Origin: Desulfobacteraceae bacterium UBA2245
GTDB lineage: Bacteria > Desulfobacterota > Desulfobacteria > Desulfobacterales > UBA2245
Assembly: GCA_002347265.1 (NCBI GenBank)
Contig: DDYB01000020.1
Location: 38,345-102,344 of the forward strand
Reading direction: 5' to 3'
DNA length: 64,000 nt
Shown here: one piece after another, positions 8,548 to 17,508 of the stretch
Position numbering within the stretch: the stretch's first letter is position 1
Layout: each line of letters opens with the position of its first letter
The notes under the pieces: generated by a model
Database searches by the model: none
Told to the model about the DNA's origin: nothing
Seen by the model: the letters and a program-made list of their open reading frames with translations, nothing else
Translations under genes and position numbers: made by a program

Positions 8548-9543
8548 ATGATTCCGATTCGGGATACGACGCCTTCCAGAAGTTATCCGGTGGTCAACAT
8601 GATGATCATCGGGGTCAACGTGAGTGTTTTTCTGGTGCAATTGGCTCAGGGGCCGGGGCTGGATCATTTTCTGTACACCTACGGCCTGGTTCCGGCCCGG
8701 TACAGCCAGCCGCAGATTTCCTTTCACTTTTCTTGGTTTGAGCAGATTTTCGCCCTGATCAGCTTCATGTTTCTGCACGGCGGTTTCTGGCATCTGCTGG
8801 GCAATATGTGGTCGCTGTTCATCTTCGGCGACAATGTGGAAGACCGGCTTGGGCCGCTTCGATACCTGGTTTTTTATATGCTCTGCGGATTGACTTCCGG
8901 TCTGACCCATCTGGTTTTGAATCTGCATTCCAATCTGCCGACCATCGGCGCCAGCGGAGCGATTGCGGGGGTGATGGGCGCTTATTTTGTTCTTTATCCC
9001 CGGGCCCGTATATTGACCCTGATACCGATATTCTTCATTCCCTATTTTTTGGAGATACCGGCCTTTTTCTTTTTGGGGCTCTGGTTTCTTCTCCAGTTCT
9101 TCAATGCAGCGGCCGCCTCTGCGGACATGAGCGGCATCGCCTGGTGGGCCCATATCGGCGGGTTTGTCTTTGGGATCCTCTTTCTGAAGCTTTTATCGGC
9201 GTTTCCGGCCGTGCCCGGCCGGCTGCAAAAGATGACGGAAAAGAAAGGCACCAGCCGGTTGCAGGTGATTCAGCCTGTTGGACCGGGATCGGATCTTAAT
9301 TTATATGCAGCTATTTCGGTATCTTCCCATGAGGCCGCCGCCGGCGCTCGGAAGCTGGTCGATATTCCCTGGGGCTTTCACAGCCGGCTGTTTCACGTCA
9401 ACATTCCGCCGGGAGTCCGGCAGGGCAGCGTGCTGCGGCTGAAGGGCATGGGCAGGGCGCTTCCCGATGGTCAAAGGGGCGATCTGTTGCTCAAGGTCAT
9501 GATTGCCGGAACGGATGGTCAAGGGAATGAAGCCGGGAATTAA
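8548..9543 (+). CDS. Rhomboid-family intramembrane serine protease with a C-terminal DnaJ CTD-like domain
   Basis: 331 residues. Residues about 15-215 form a rhomboid membrane core: hydrophobic helices, HGGFWHLLGNMWSLFIFGDN in the L1-TM2 region, catalytic Ser136 in TIGASGAIAGVMGAYF and catalytic His202 in WWAHIGGFVFGILF. After a linker, residues about 248-320 match the second C-terminal beta-domain of DnaJ/CbpA (LYAAISVSSHEAAAGARKL, then VNIPPGVRQGSVLRLKGMG and GDLLLKVMI). No J-domain or zinc finger is present. The protein should cut membrane substrates. The CTD may bind client peptides on one side of the inner membrane; this is inference. The stop overlaps the convergent diguanylate cyclase stop. 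Confidence 0.9.
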   Translation: MIPIRDTTPSRSYPVVNMMIIGVNVSVFLVQLAQGPGLDHFLYTYGLVPARYSQPQISFHFSWFEQIFALISFMFLHGGFWHLLGNMWSLFIFGDNVEDRLGPLRYLVFYMLCGLTSGLTHLVLNLHSNLPTIGASGAIAGVMGAYFVLYPRARILTLIPIFFIPYFLEIPAFFFLGLWFLLQFFNAAAASADMSGIAWWAHIGGFVFGILFLKLLSAFPAVPGRLQKMTEKKGTSRLQVIQPVGPGSDLNLYAAISVSSHEAAAGARKLVDIPWGFHSRLFHVNIPPGVRQGSVLRLKGMGRALPDGQRGDLLLKVMIAGTDGQGNEAGN

Positions 9544-10478
9544 GAAATTTTGGAAAAAGCCGGCAGGACGGTTACCCGATTCCGGCCGGCCTGCTTGGAC
9601 ATATACATGGCCCGGTCCGCGCGCTGGATAAAATCGGTGAGGTTTTCCTGGGGTACATACTGGGTAATGCCGCCGCTGACGGTAATCGAGGCGGTTTTCC
9701 CCGAATCGGTGAAAAACAGTTGTTCCGACAAGGCGTGTTGAATGCGGACGGCGACGGATTCGGCCGCAAGTAGGCCGGTTTCGGGCAGAATCATGGTAAA
9801 TTCCTCGCCGCCGTAACGATAGCCCGAGTCGGCTGATCGAAGATGCTTCCTGATGATCTTGCCGAAACAGATCAACACGCGGTTTCCCTCCTCGTGGCCG
9901 TAGGCATCGTTGTATATTTTAAAATGATCCAGATCGAACATTACCAGGGCCAGATCCCGTTCATACCGAACGGCGCGATCCGCCTCCGCAGCCAGCTGGC
10001 CGAAAAAATGCCGGGAATTGTAAAGCCCGGTCAGATCATCCGTAATGGACAGCTGACGAAGTTTGTCCACCATCAACCGGCATTCGCGGGTCATGTCGCG
10101 TTCCCGAAGCACGCGCTTGAGCCGCAAAGCCAGTTCTTCAAGACGAATCGGTTTGAAGATGAAATCGCTGGCGCCCATACGGATCGCCTGCGTATAGGAG
10201 TAAGTCTGTGCATATCCGGTCATCACGATGACCTCGGTGTCGTGGTTTGCCTTGATCAGTGAGGTTAATTCCAATCCGCTGATGCCCGGAAGTTCGATGT
10301 CGGTAATTACTGCATCCACGGGTTCGGTCCTGAGAAGTTCGATCGCTCTTTCCCCGCTGTCTGAGGTGAAACAAGCATAGCCGGTCATTTCAAGATAGGA
10401 TTGAATCGGTTCGCGGATGCTTATTTCGTCATCGACAATGAGAACGCGTTGTGCCATTTTTGATTGTTCGGCGTCCAT
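9540..10478 (-). CDS. Response regulator with GGDEF domain (diguanylate cyclase)
   Basis: 312 residues. An N-terminal receiver domain (VLIVDDEISIREPIQ; phosphoacceptor Asp in VDAVITDIELPG; conserved Thr and Lys in VIVMTGYAQ and FIFKPIRLEE) joins through a helix to a GGDEF domain starting at about LRQLSITDDLTGLYNSRHFF. The active-site loop reads GGEEF (YRYGGEEFTMILPETG), an active variant of the signature, so c-di-GMP synthesis from two GTP is likely and controlled by phosphorylation. No cognate kinase is adjacent. A second in-frame ATG at 10457 (MAQRVLIVDD) could be the real start; neither has a convincing ribosome-binding site. Confidence 0.93.
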   Translation of the reverse strand: MDAEQSKMAQRVLIVDDEISIREPIQSYLEMTGYACFTSDSGERAIELLRTEPVDAVITDIELPGISGLELTSLIKANHDTEVIVMTGYAQTYSYTQAIRMGASDFIFKPIRLEELALRLKRVLRERDMTRECRLMVDKLRQLSITDDLTGLYNSRHFFGQLAAEADRAVRYERDLALVMFDLDHFKIYNDAYGHEEGNRVLICFGKIIRKHLRSADSGYRYGGEEFTMILPETGLLAAESVAVRIQHALSEQLFFTDSGKTASITVSGGITQYVPQENLTDFIQRADRAMYMSKQAGRNRVTVLPAFSKIS

Positions 10479-10677
10479 TTTTTGATTATAGTTTCATTTT
10501 CGAGAATGAACCCATTTTTAAAAAGAAAGTGAACGGAAGCCTCAAAAAATATATTTTGTTTTCTAACCGTTGGCAGCAAGGCTGTCAATGAAGTTTTCAA
10601 GGGCACTTTAACTGTCCGGAATGATCCATTTCGGGATGATTCAGGACTTATAGCAGATAAAAGCAGAATGCGGCGCA

Positions 10678-12474
10678 ATGGAAAACATTCGGAACTTTAG
10701 TATTATCGCACATATTGATCACGGCAAATCAACGCTGTCGGACCGGCTGATTCAAAAAGCGGGAATTGTATCCGACCGTGATTTCAAAGACCAGATTCTC
10801 GATACCATGGAAATAGAGCGGGAGCGCGGAATCACCATCAAAAGCCAGACCGTGTGCATTCCCTACAGGGACGTCGACGGACAGACCTATCACCTGAACC
10901 TGATCGATACGCCGGGGCATGTGGATTTTACCTACGAGGTCTCCCGCGCCCTTGCCTCCTGCGAAGGCGCCCTTCTGCTGATAGACGCCAGCCAGGGCGT
11001 GGAAGCTCAGACCCTGGCCAACCTGTATCTGGCCATGGAACATAACCTGGAAATCATTCCCGTGATCAACAAGATCGACCTGCCTTCCGCGGACATCGAA
11101 CGCGTGAAGGCGCAAATCGAGGAGGACCTGGGCCTTGATCCGGAAACGGCCATTCTGGCCTCGGCCAAGGCCGGTCTGGGCATCGATGATGTTCTGGAGG
11201 CGGTCGTTCAAAAACTCCCGCCACCTGCCGGGGACCCAAAGGCGCCGCTGAAAGCCCTGATATTTGACTCTCATTACGATGCATTCCGGGGAACCGTCGT
11301 GCACTTTCGCATCTTTGAGGGCACCGTCAAGCCCGGAGACATCATTTCCTTCATGTCCAACCGGGCGTTCTACAAGGTCGAGGAGGTGGGCGTCTTTCAG
11401 CTTCAGCGAATTCCCCGAAAGCAGTTGACCGCCGGCGAGGTCGGGTACATGATTGCCGGCATCAAGACGGTCAGCGATACCCGTTGCGGCGATACGGTCA
11501 CCCACAAATCCCGGCCCTGCGATGCGGCCCTGCCGGGATTCCGTGAGGCAAAACCCGTTGTTTTTTCATCGATTTATCCGGTGGCCTCGGATGGATACGA
11601 GGAGCTGGCCGTTGCCATCGAAAAGCTCAAGCTCAACGATTCGGCCCTGGTTTATGAGAAGGACTCCTCCGCGGCCCTGGGATTCGGATTTCGCTGCGGT
11701 TTTCTGGGCCTGCTGCACCTCGAGGTGGTTCAGGAACGCCTGGAGCGCGAATACGATCTGTCCCTGATTCTGACGGCGCCTTCGGTCCGGTATCAGCTCG
11801 TCATGAACGACGGTTCCAGAATGGTGATCGACAATCCCGCCCTGTATCCGGATCCGACGACCATCGATCATGCGCTCGAGCCCTTTATCAAGGCCACCAT
11901 CATCGTTCCCGACCGGTATATGGGGGTGGTGATGAAACTGTGCCTGGATCGCCGCGGAATCAACCGCAATTACCAGTATCTGACCAGCAACCGCCTGGAA
12001 ATGGCCTTTGAGCTGCCCCTGGCCGAGGTGATCTATGATTTTTACGACAAGCTCAAATCCGTGACCCAGGGCTACGGTTCCTTTGACTACGAGCTCATCG
12101 ACTACCGGGAAACCGATCTGGTCAAACTCGATATTCTGATCAACGGAGACCGGGTGGATGCGCTCTCACAGCTGATTCACAAGGACCGGGCCGTGGAACG
12201 GGGCCGGTCGGCCTGCGAGAAACTCAAGGTCGAGATTCCCAGACAGATGTTTAAAATCGCCATTCAGGGGGCCATCGGGGCCAAGATCGTCTCGCGTTCC
12301 ACGATTTCCCCGTTCAGAAAGGACGTGACCGCCAAATGCTACGGCGGGGATATCACCCGCAAACGCAAGCTTCTGGAAAAGCAGAAGCAAGGCAAGAAGC
12401 GGATGAAGATGGTCGGCCAGGTCATGATTCCGCAATCGGCGTTTCTTTCGGTTCTGAAAACCGATCAGGATTAA
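10678..12474 (+). CDS. lepA: Elongation factor 4 (LepA), ribosome-associated GTPase
   Basis: 598 residues, normal for LepA/EF4. G motifs are AHIDHGKSTLSDRL, then LIDTPGHVDFTYEVSRAL, NKIDLPSADIERVKAQIEED and the SAKAGLGIDDVLEAV region. They are followed by EF-G-like domains and the LepA-specific C-terminal domain (RPVDALSQLIH-type segment read here as RVDALSQLIHKDRAVERG, plus AKCYGGDITRKRKLLEKQK). It acts on stalled or assembling ribosomes. The ATG at 10678 has no recognisable Shine-Dalgarno, which is unusual for this window. leuC follows 55 nt later in the same direction. Confidence 0.97.
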   Translation: MENIRNFSIIAHIDHGKSTLSDRLIQKAGIVSDRDFKDQILDTMEIERERGITIKSQTVCIPYRDVDGQTYHLNLIDTPGHVDFTYEVSRALASCEGALLLIDASQGVEAQTLANLYLAMEHNLEIIPVINKIDLPSADIERVKAQIEEDLGLDPETAILASAKAGLGIDDVLEAVVQKLPPPAGDPKAPLKALIFDSHYDAFRGTVVHFRIFEGTVKPGDIISFMSNRAFYKVEEVGVFQLQRIPRKQLTAGEVGYMIAGIKTVSDTRCGDTVTHKSRPCDAALPGFREAKPVVFSSIYPVASDGYEELAVAIEKLKLNDSALVYEKDSSAALGFGFRCGFLGLLHLEVVQERLEREYDLSLILTAPSVRYQLVMNDGSRMVIDNPALYPDPTTIDHALEPFIKATIIVPDRYMGVVMKLCLDRRGINRNYQYLTSNRLEMAFELPLAEVIYDFYDKLKSVTQGYGSFDYELIDYRETDLVKLDILINGDRVDALSQLIHKDRAVERGRSACEKLKVEIPRQMFKIAIQGAIGAKIVSRSTISPFRKDVTAKCYGGDITRKRKLLEKQKQGKKRMKMVGQVMIPQSAFLSVLKTDQD

Positions 12475-12529
12475 AAACCGAAGGTTTGCCGTTTCCTCGC
12501 AAACCTTGCTTAAAGGACAGGAAAACAGC

Positions 12530-13816
12530 ATGGGGAAAACCATTGCCGAAAAAATCTTTGATTTTCACCGCGTCGATGCGCCGTCAGATGAGATTCAGGT
12601 CATTCGGCTCGATGCGGTCTTCTGCCATGAAATCACGACCCCGACGGCCATTCTGGATCTGGTGAGCCGGGGAAAGGACCGGGTGTTTGATCCGTCCAGA
12701 ATCAAGGCGGTCATCGATCACGTCACCCCGGCCAAAGATTCCAAGACCGCCCTTCAGGGGAAGATCCTTCGCGACTGGGCGAGAAGGCACAACATCAAGG
12801 ACTTCTTCGATATCGGTCGAAATGGCGTGTGTCATGCGATTTTTCCGGAAAAGGGATTTGTCCGCCCCGGGTATACGATCATCATGGGGGACTCGCATAC
12901 CTGCACGCACGGTGCTTTTGGCGCTTTTGCCGCCGGCGTGGGCACCACCGATCTGGAGGTGGGCATTTTAAAGGGCGTGTGCGCCTTTCATACGCCCCGA
13001 ACGATCCGGATCAACATCGTCGGACGACCGCCGTCCGGAGTCTATTCCAAGGACATTATTCTCTCCATCATTCAGCGTCTGGGGGTCAACGGCGCCACCA
13101 ACCGGGTCATCGAGTTCGACGGTCCGGCGGTGCAGGCCATGAGCATGGAAGGTCGAATGACCCTGTGCAACATGGCTGTTGAGGCCGGCGCAACCTGCGG
13201 CATCTGCCGGCCGGATGAAACCACGGTGGCGTATCTCTGGGAATTCATCAAAAACGAGTTCGAAAGCCCGCGGGCGGCGCTTGCGGCATACGGCGCGTTC
13301 CGCCCGGATGCGGACGCCGTTTACGACGCCGTGATCGCGCATGATGTGTCCGAACTGGAGCCCCTGACCACCTTCGGATACAAGCCGGATCAGGTCAAAA
13401 CGGTCCGGGAAATGCAGGGCGTGCCGATCGACCAGGTATATATCGGATCCTGCACCAATGGACGCCTGGAAGATCTGCGGGCTGCCGCAGACGTGCTTCG
13501 GGGCAGAAAAATCAGCGACCGTGTTCGCGGCATCGTCTCTCCGGCCACGCCGGATATCTTCCGGCAGGCCATGAATGAGGGCATTCTGGAGGTGTTCATG
13601 CAGGCCGGGTTCTGCGTGACCAATCCCACCTGCGGCGCCTGTCTGGGTATGAGCAACGGGGTTCTGGCCGAAGGAGAGGTCTGCGCCTCCACCACCAACC
13701 GCAATTTTAACGGCCGGATGGGCAGGGGCGGCATGGTTCACCTGATGAGTCCGGCCACCGCGGCGGCCTCCGCCGTTGCGGGCTTTATTGCGAATTCACC
13801 GTTATACAAGCCTTGA
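12530..13816 (+). CDS. leuC: 3-isopropylmalate dehydratase large subunit (aconitase family)
   Basis: 428 residues from the ATG at 12530 (AGGAAA upstream; an in-frame ATG at 12506 adds 8 residues). It belongs to the aconitase-like dehydratases and carries the 4Fe-4S cluster. Cluster Cys residues are visible in YIGSCTNGRLEDLRAA and in NPTCGACLGMSNGVLAEGE; other landmarks are GDSHTCTHGAFGAFAAGVG and the C-terminal STTNRNFNGRMGRGGMVHL. The size and the separate short small subunit fit the LeuC type found in many anaerobes and archaea. This type is also hard to separate from homoaconitase by sequence alone, so isopropylmalate as substrate is the likelier but not the only reading. leuD follows. Confidence 0.93.
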   Translation: MGKTIAEKIFDFHRVDAPSDEIQVIRLDAVFCHEITTPTAILDLVSRGKDRVFDPSRIKAVIDHVTPAKDSKTALQGKILRDWARRHNIKDFFDIGRNGVCHAIFPEKGFVRPGYTIIMGDSHTCTHGAFGAFAAGVGTTDLEVGILKGVCAFHTPRTIRINIVGRPPSGVYSKDIILSIIQRLGVNGATNRVIEFDGPAVQAMSMEGRMTLCNMAVEAGATCGICRPDETTVAYLWEFIKNEFESPRAALAAYGAFRPDADAVYDAVIAHDVSELEPLTTFGYKPDQVKTVREMQGVPIDQVYIGSCTNGRLEDLRAAADVLRGRKISDRVRGIVSPATPDIFRQAMNEGILEVFMQAGFCVTNPTCGACLGMSNGVLAEGEVCASTTNRNFNGRMGRGGMVHLMSPATAAASAVAGFIANSPLYKP

Positions 13817-13841
13817 GCTTGACGTTATGGGAGAGGCGATC

Positions 13842-14366
13842 ATGAAAGCGTTTGGCGGCAAAATCCTATTTTTGAACCGGTCCGATATCAACACCGACGA
13901 GATCATTCCGGCAAAATACCTCACCGATATCTCCAAGGAGGTTTTGCAACCCTATCTTTTCGAGGACTTGAAGATCGAGGGGTTCAACCCCAAAACCGAC
14001 CTGCGAAATGTCGGCGTAGTTGTGACCCGCGCCAATTTCGGCTGCGGTTCCTCCCGGGAACATGCTCCGTGGGCGCTGGAGGCCAACGGAATTCACCTGG
14101 TCATCGCGCAGAGCTTTGCGCGGATTTTCCGGCAGAACATGTTCAACTGCGGCATGATGGCCGTCGAGCTGCCCGCGTCTACGATCGATCACCTGTTTGA
14201 TGCGTATTCAGCATCCGGCGCCAGCCTGCAGACCGACTGGGAAAACCGGTGTTTTCTGATTCAAAGCAAGGCCGGTATTGAAAAGATCGCCTTTACGGTC
14301 TCGAAATACGACCGGTCTCTGGTTGAGGCCGGAGGGTGGGTGGAATACGCGGATGCCAACTACTGA
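13842..14366 (+). CDS. leuD: 3-isopropylmalate dehydratase small subunit
   Basis: 174 residues from the ATG at 13842, preceded by GGGAGAGG; in-frame ATGs at 13776 and 13827 are less well placed. It is the swivel-domain partner of the LeuC protein immediately upstream. Landmarks are NRSDINTDEIIPAKYLTD at the N-terminus, FGCGSSREHAPWALEANGI (substrate-recognition loop) and ARIFRQNMFNCGMMAVEL. The short length is typical of the archaeal/anaerobe-type LeuD. The stop overlaps the convergent trmJ stop region. No leuA or leuB is in the window. Confidence 0.94.
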   Translation: MKAFGGKILFLNRSDINTDEIIPAKYLTDISKEVLQPYLFEDLKIEGFNPKTDLRNVGVVVTRANFGCGSSREHAPWALEANGIHLVIAQSFARIFRQNMFNCGMMAVELPASTIDHLFDAYSASGASLQTDWENRCFLIQSKAGIEKIAFTVSKYDRSLVEAGGWVEYADANY

Positions 14367-15136
14367 CCGGAAGCAGGGTCGTTTTTGACCGCCTTCAGTC
14401 CGTCCTGATAGCATTTGCCGGCGTACCAGTTCATTTGCCGGCATATGCCCCGGATGATTTTGACCTCCCTGGCCCGAAGCGGAAGCCGGTTGAAAAATTT
14501 TCTCAGAAGGTTCATCCAGTAGTCCGGATTTTCCCGGTTGATGAAGTCGATTCTCACCAGAATATCCTTCAACTGTTCATACATGCCCTCCAGCTCATGG
14601 CGGCTGGCAAGCCGGGGAACGAAGGAGGTTTCGGCCCGCGGCAGACCGGCGCAGAAAACCTCGTAGCAGATGACCATGACGGCCTGAGCCAGATTCAGCG
14701 AGGAAAACTGAGCGGTGGGAATGTTGACCAGCAGGTGGCACAGCCTCAGATCCTCGTTGGAAAGCCCCCGGTCTTCGGGTCCGAAGACAATTGCAACCGG
14801 ATTGCTTTGGGCGACGGAAACGAGTTTCCGGGCCATCTGGGACGGAGAAGCCATGGCCTGCCGCTGCTCGCCCAGCCGGGCCGAGGTTCCCACGATATAC
14901 CCGTACGGGGCCAGGGCCTCCTTCAGATCGGAAAAGACCCGGATCTTCTCAACGACGGGCAGGGCCGCATGCGTCGCCATTTTTTCGACCTTTGAAAGAT
15001 CGAAGTTTTCCGGACTGACCACGAGAAGATCCTTCATACCCATATTCCGGACAACCCGGGCCGAAGCCCCGATATTTTCAGAATACCGGGGCTTTTGCAG
15101 TACGATGGAGACGTTGTCGAGCCGGACGGCGTTCAT
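14360..15136 (-). CDS. trmJ: tRNA/rRNA 2'-O-methyltransferase, TrmJ type
   Basis: 258 residues, SPOUT class. The N-terminus VSIVLQKPRYSENIGASARVV is the TrmJ/TrmH signature. FGPEDRGLSNEDLRLCH and the knot segment NIPTAQFSSLNLAQAVMVIC follow. TrmJ methylates the ribose at position 32 of tRNAs. The C-terminal part after about residue 165 is a helical extension that includes RLPLRAREVKIIRGICRQMN, seen in TrmJ relatives. The start overlaps the ndk stop (ATGA), so ndk and trmJ form a coupled pair on the minus strand. Confidence 0.9.
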   Translation of the reverse strand: MNAVRLDNVSIVLQKPRYSENIGASARVVRNMGMKDLLVVSPENFDLSKVEKMATHAALPVVEKIRVFSDLKEALAPYGYIVGTSARLGEQRQAMASPSQMARKLVSVAQSNPVAIVFGPEDRGLSNEDLRLCHLLVNIPTAQFSSLNLAQAVMVICYEVFCAGLPRAETSFVPRLASRHELEGMYEQLKDILVRIDFINRENPDYWMNLLRKFFNRLPLRAREVKIIRGICRQMNWYAGKCYQDGLKAVKNDPASGQ

Positions 15137-15549
15137 CCGGCGATTTCAAAGCTGTTGAAGAAATAACCGATTTCAAAGGCCGCGGTATCCGGGCCGTCGG
15201 ATCCGTGCACCACGTTTTTCTCGATGTCCGTGGCAAACTCTTTTCGAATGGTCCCTTCTTCCGCCTTCCTGTAATCGGTTGCACCCATCAGCTTCCGGTA
15301 CCGGGCGATGACGTCCTCGCCCTCCAGCACCATGACCACCACCGGGCCGGAGGTCATGAAATCAATCAGACTTTTGAAAAAAGGGCGTTCCTTGTGAACG
15401 GCGTAGAAGCCTTCGGCCTGGCGTCGCGTCATGTGGATCATCTTCATGGCGATGATTTTCAGGCCGTTTTTCTCCAGCCGCCGGACCACCTCTCCGATCA
15501 GTCCCCGGCCGACGCCGTCGGGTTTGATGATAGAAAGCGTTCGTTGCAT
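15133..15549 (-). CDS. ndk: Nucleoside diphosphate kinase
   Basis: 138 residues from the ATG at 15547-15549 with GGAAAAG upstream. The open frame extends much further upstream, but that part has no family resemblance. Ndk transfers the terminal phosphate between nucleoside tri- and diphosphates through a phosphohistidine. Landmarks are QRTLSIIKPDGVGRGLIGEV, the KERPFFKSLIDFMTSGPVVV segment, and the catalytic His in NVVHGSDGPDTAAFEI. It is the first gene of the ndk-trmJ pair. Length and motifs are normal. Confidence 0.97.
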   Translation of the reverse strand: MQRTLSIIKPDGVGRGLIGEVVRRLEKNGLKIIAMKMIHMTRRQAEGFYAVHKERPFFKSLIDFMTSGPVVVMVLEGEDVIARYRKLMGATDYRKAEEGTIRKEFATDIEKNVVHGSDGPDTAAFEIGYFFNSFEIAG

Positions 15550-15861
15550 TTTACTTTTCCTTTCAAATGGTTTTGTTTTCAGGGAGCCATACCAGAAGCG
15601 CCCTTGCAAGTCAATCCGCGTGCAGGCCAATCGCATATTTTTATTGGGAGTTTTGGGCTTTTCATCGGTCTTGACCTGGCCCGAAGCCATGCCGTTTTCC
15701 CCGGCCTCTGACCTGTGGATCGCGGTCTTTATTCGAACAGGGCAGCAGTTCAATGCGAAATTATTGACAAAGCAAGGCGTTGTTGGTAGACACAAAAAAT
15801 CGGTGAAGGCGCGTAACCGTAATTTTCGACAGGTAAGTTTCCGGAAAGGACTGAAACTGTT
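15550..15861. other. Intergenic region between divergent ndk and the LOG-family gene
   Basis: A 312-bp divergent spacer. No RNA gene or conserved ORF is recognised. It holds one promoter-like site on the plus strand (15764-15792). A long open frame on the minus strand is an upstream run-on of ndk without coding character. Confidence 0.5.
15764..15792 (+). promoter_or_regulatory. Candidate promoter of the LOG-family gene
   Basis: TTGACA (15764-15769), 17-nt spacer, TAGACA (15787-15792). The -35 is perfect and the -10 weak. It is the best-placed candidate upstream of the start at 15862. Confidence 0.4.
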
Positions 15862-16524
15862 TTGACCAAGATGCTTGAAAAACAATTCGTCATCGATGCC
15901 CTCACCACCCGGGAGCCCTGGCGCATTTTTAAAATCATGGGTGAATTCGTCGAGGGCGTCGACGCGCTTCATGAGCTGGGACCGGCCGTGAGTGTTTTTG
16001 GATCCGCCCGGGTTTTGCCGACCGAACCCTATTATAAAAAGGCGGAAAAAATCGCTGAACTTTTTGTGAAAAGCGGTTTTGCCGTTATCACAGGCGGGGG
16101 CGGCGGCATCATGGAAGCGGCCAACAAAGGCGCGGCCAAGGCAAACGGCGTCTCTGTCGGCCTGAATATCATTCTGCCGCACGAACAAAAACCCAACAAA
16201 TATGCCAATACGCGAATCGAGTTCAAATATTTCTTTATCCGCAAGGTCATGTTCCTCAAATACGCTCATGCCTACATCGTCCTGCCGGGCGGATTCGGCA
16301 CTCTGGACGAACTTTTCGAGGCAATAACGCTGATTCAAACTCACCGCATGAAACCGTTTCCCGTAATCCTGGTGGGCTCGGAATACTGGACAGGAATGAT
16401 TGAGTGGATTCGTTCCAGTCTGTTGTCGGAAGAAAAGATTTCCCCGAAAGACATGGATATTGTTCAGGTCATGGATGATCCTGAAGAAATTGTCAGAGTG
16501 ATTCAAAAAACGGTCATTGTCTGA
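15862..16524 (+). CDS. LOG-family (TIGR00730-type) Rossmann-fold protein
   Basis: 220 residues from a TTG at 15862; GGAAAGGA at 15843-15850 fits this better than the ATG at 15871. The family signature is present: VSVFGSARV near residue 45, GGGGGIMEAANKGAAKA, and PGGFGTLDELFEAITLIQT, the PGGxGTxxE nucleotide-binding motif of cytokinin-riboside 5'-monophosphate phosphoribohydrolases (LOG). Bacterial relatives hydrolyse nucleoside monophosphates to free bases and ribose 5-phosphate; some are annotated only as putative lysine decarboxylase, which is a legacy name. Cytosolic. The physiological substrate here is unknown. Confidence 0.9.
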   Translation: MTKMLEKQFVIDALTTREPWRIFKIMGEFVEGVDALHELGPAVSVFGSARVLPTEPYYKKAEKIAELFVKSGFAVITGGGGGIMEAANKGAAKANGVSVGLNIILPHEQKPNKYANTRIEFKYFFIRKVMFLKYAHAYIVLPGGFGTLDELFEAITLIQTHRMKPFPVILVGSEYWTGMIEWIRSSLLSEEKISPKDMDIVQVMDDPEEIVRVIQKTVIV

Positions 16525-16618
16525 AAACGGCGGTCTGAAAATCGGCCCCAAACCGACCGCAACCCGCTATCCGAGTATGTTTCTGTCTGAAAAGTCCCCG
16601 GGCCGATACGGAAATTCT

Positions 16619-17494
16619 ATGGATTTAATTGAATTGGCCAAAAGCAGCGGTCTGATTCTGGACGGCGGCATGGGAACGATGCTGATCATGGCAGGCCTGA
16701 CCGGAGGCCGGGTTTCGGAATACTGGAATCTTGAAAACCCGTCGGTGATTGAAAAAATCCATCAGGCTTACATTGACGCCGGTGCGGACGTGATTACCAC
16801 GAACACTTTCGGCGCCAGTTCCCTGAAACTCAAAAAGGCGGGACTCGAGGATCAGGCGGAATCGATCAACCGGAAGGCGGTTGAACTGGCCCGAAAGGCG
16901 GCCAAAGACCGGTTCGTAGCCGGAGACATCGGTCCGACCGGAGATCTGATGGCTCCATTCGGTCCGGTTTCAATAGAACAGGCCTTTGACAGCTTTGCCG
17001 GGCAGGCCTCCTGCCTGGCCCGGTCCGGGGTGGATCTTTTCCTGATTGAAACCATGTTTGACGTTCAGGAATGCCTGGCCGCCGTCAAGGGCGTCCGTTC
17101 CGTATCCGATCTGCCGATTTTCGCAACCCTGACCTTCCGGAAAACCGCCAGGGGCTTTGCCACCATTATGGGAAACAAGGTTTCCGAAAGCCTTGAAGCG
17201 CTTCAGGATGCCGGGGCCGTCGCGGTCGGCGCCAACTGCACGCTGGGAAGCGATGATATGGTGGGGCTTGCGGAAGAAATTCGCGCCGCCATTCAGGGGC
17301 TGACCATCGTTCAACCCAACGCCGGCAGCCCGCAGACCCGGGGCGCTGACATTTTTTACCCTGAAGACAGCGATTATTTTTCGGACCGGATTGTAAAAAT
17401 CAAAGCCCTGGGCATTGAAATCGTCGGCGGTTGCTGCGGAACCACGCCGGAATATATTCGGAAAATCCGCCAAAAAATTCAGCCCGCAACCTGA
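16619..17494 (+). CDS. Homocysteine S-methyltransferase domain protein
   Basis: 291 residues from the ATG at 16619; upstream in-frame codons back to 16517 overlap the previous gene and lack family similarity. The sequence is the homocysteine-binding TIM barrel of MetH/BHMT enzymes. Landmarks are GLILDGGMGTML at the N-terminus, TNTFGASSLKL, the zinc Cys in VGANCTLGSDDM, and the Cys-Cys pair in IVGGCCGTTPEYIR near the end. Methyl-cobalamin or methyl-folate domains are absent, so it must take methyl groups from another donor protein or from a small molecule such as S-methylmethionine or betaine. In anaerobes, detached Hcy domains often serve split methionine synthases; this is inference. A DUF6125 gene follows after 14 nt. 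Confidence 0.9.
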   Translation: MDLIELAKSSGLILDGGMGTMLIMAGLTGGRVSEYWNLENPSVIEKIHQAYIDAGADVITTNTFGASSLKLKKAGLEDQAESINRKAVELARKAAKDRFVAGDIGPTGDLMAPFGPVSIEQAFDSFAGQASCLARSGVDLFLIETMFDVQECLAAVKGVRSVSDLPIFATLTFRKTARGFATIMGNKVSESLEALQDAGAVAVGANCTLGSDDMVGLAEEIRAAIQGLTIVQPNAGSPQTRGADIFYPEDSDYFSDRIVKIKALGIEIVGGCCGTTPEYIRKIRQKIQPAT

Positions 17495-17508
17495 GAGGGG
17501 ATGATCCG

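Noticed and set aside
7783..9153. 456-codon minus-strand ORF
   Set aside because: It is antisense to nadC and the rhomboid gene; its composition is that of a shadow frame, and no family pattern was seen.
15550..16551. Long minus-strand frame fused upstream of ndk
   Set aside because: It is antisense to the LOG-family gene, and Ndk has normal length from 15549.
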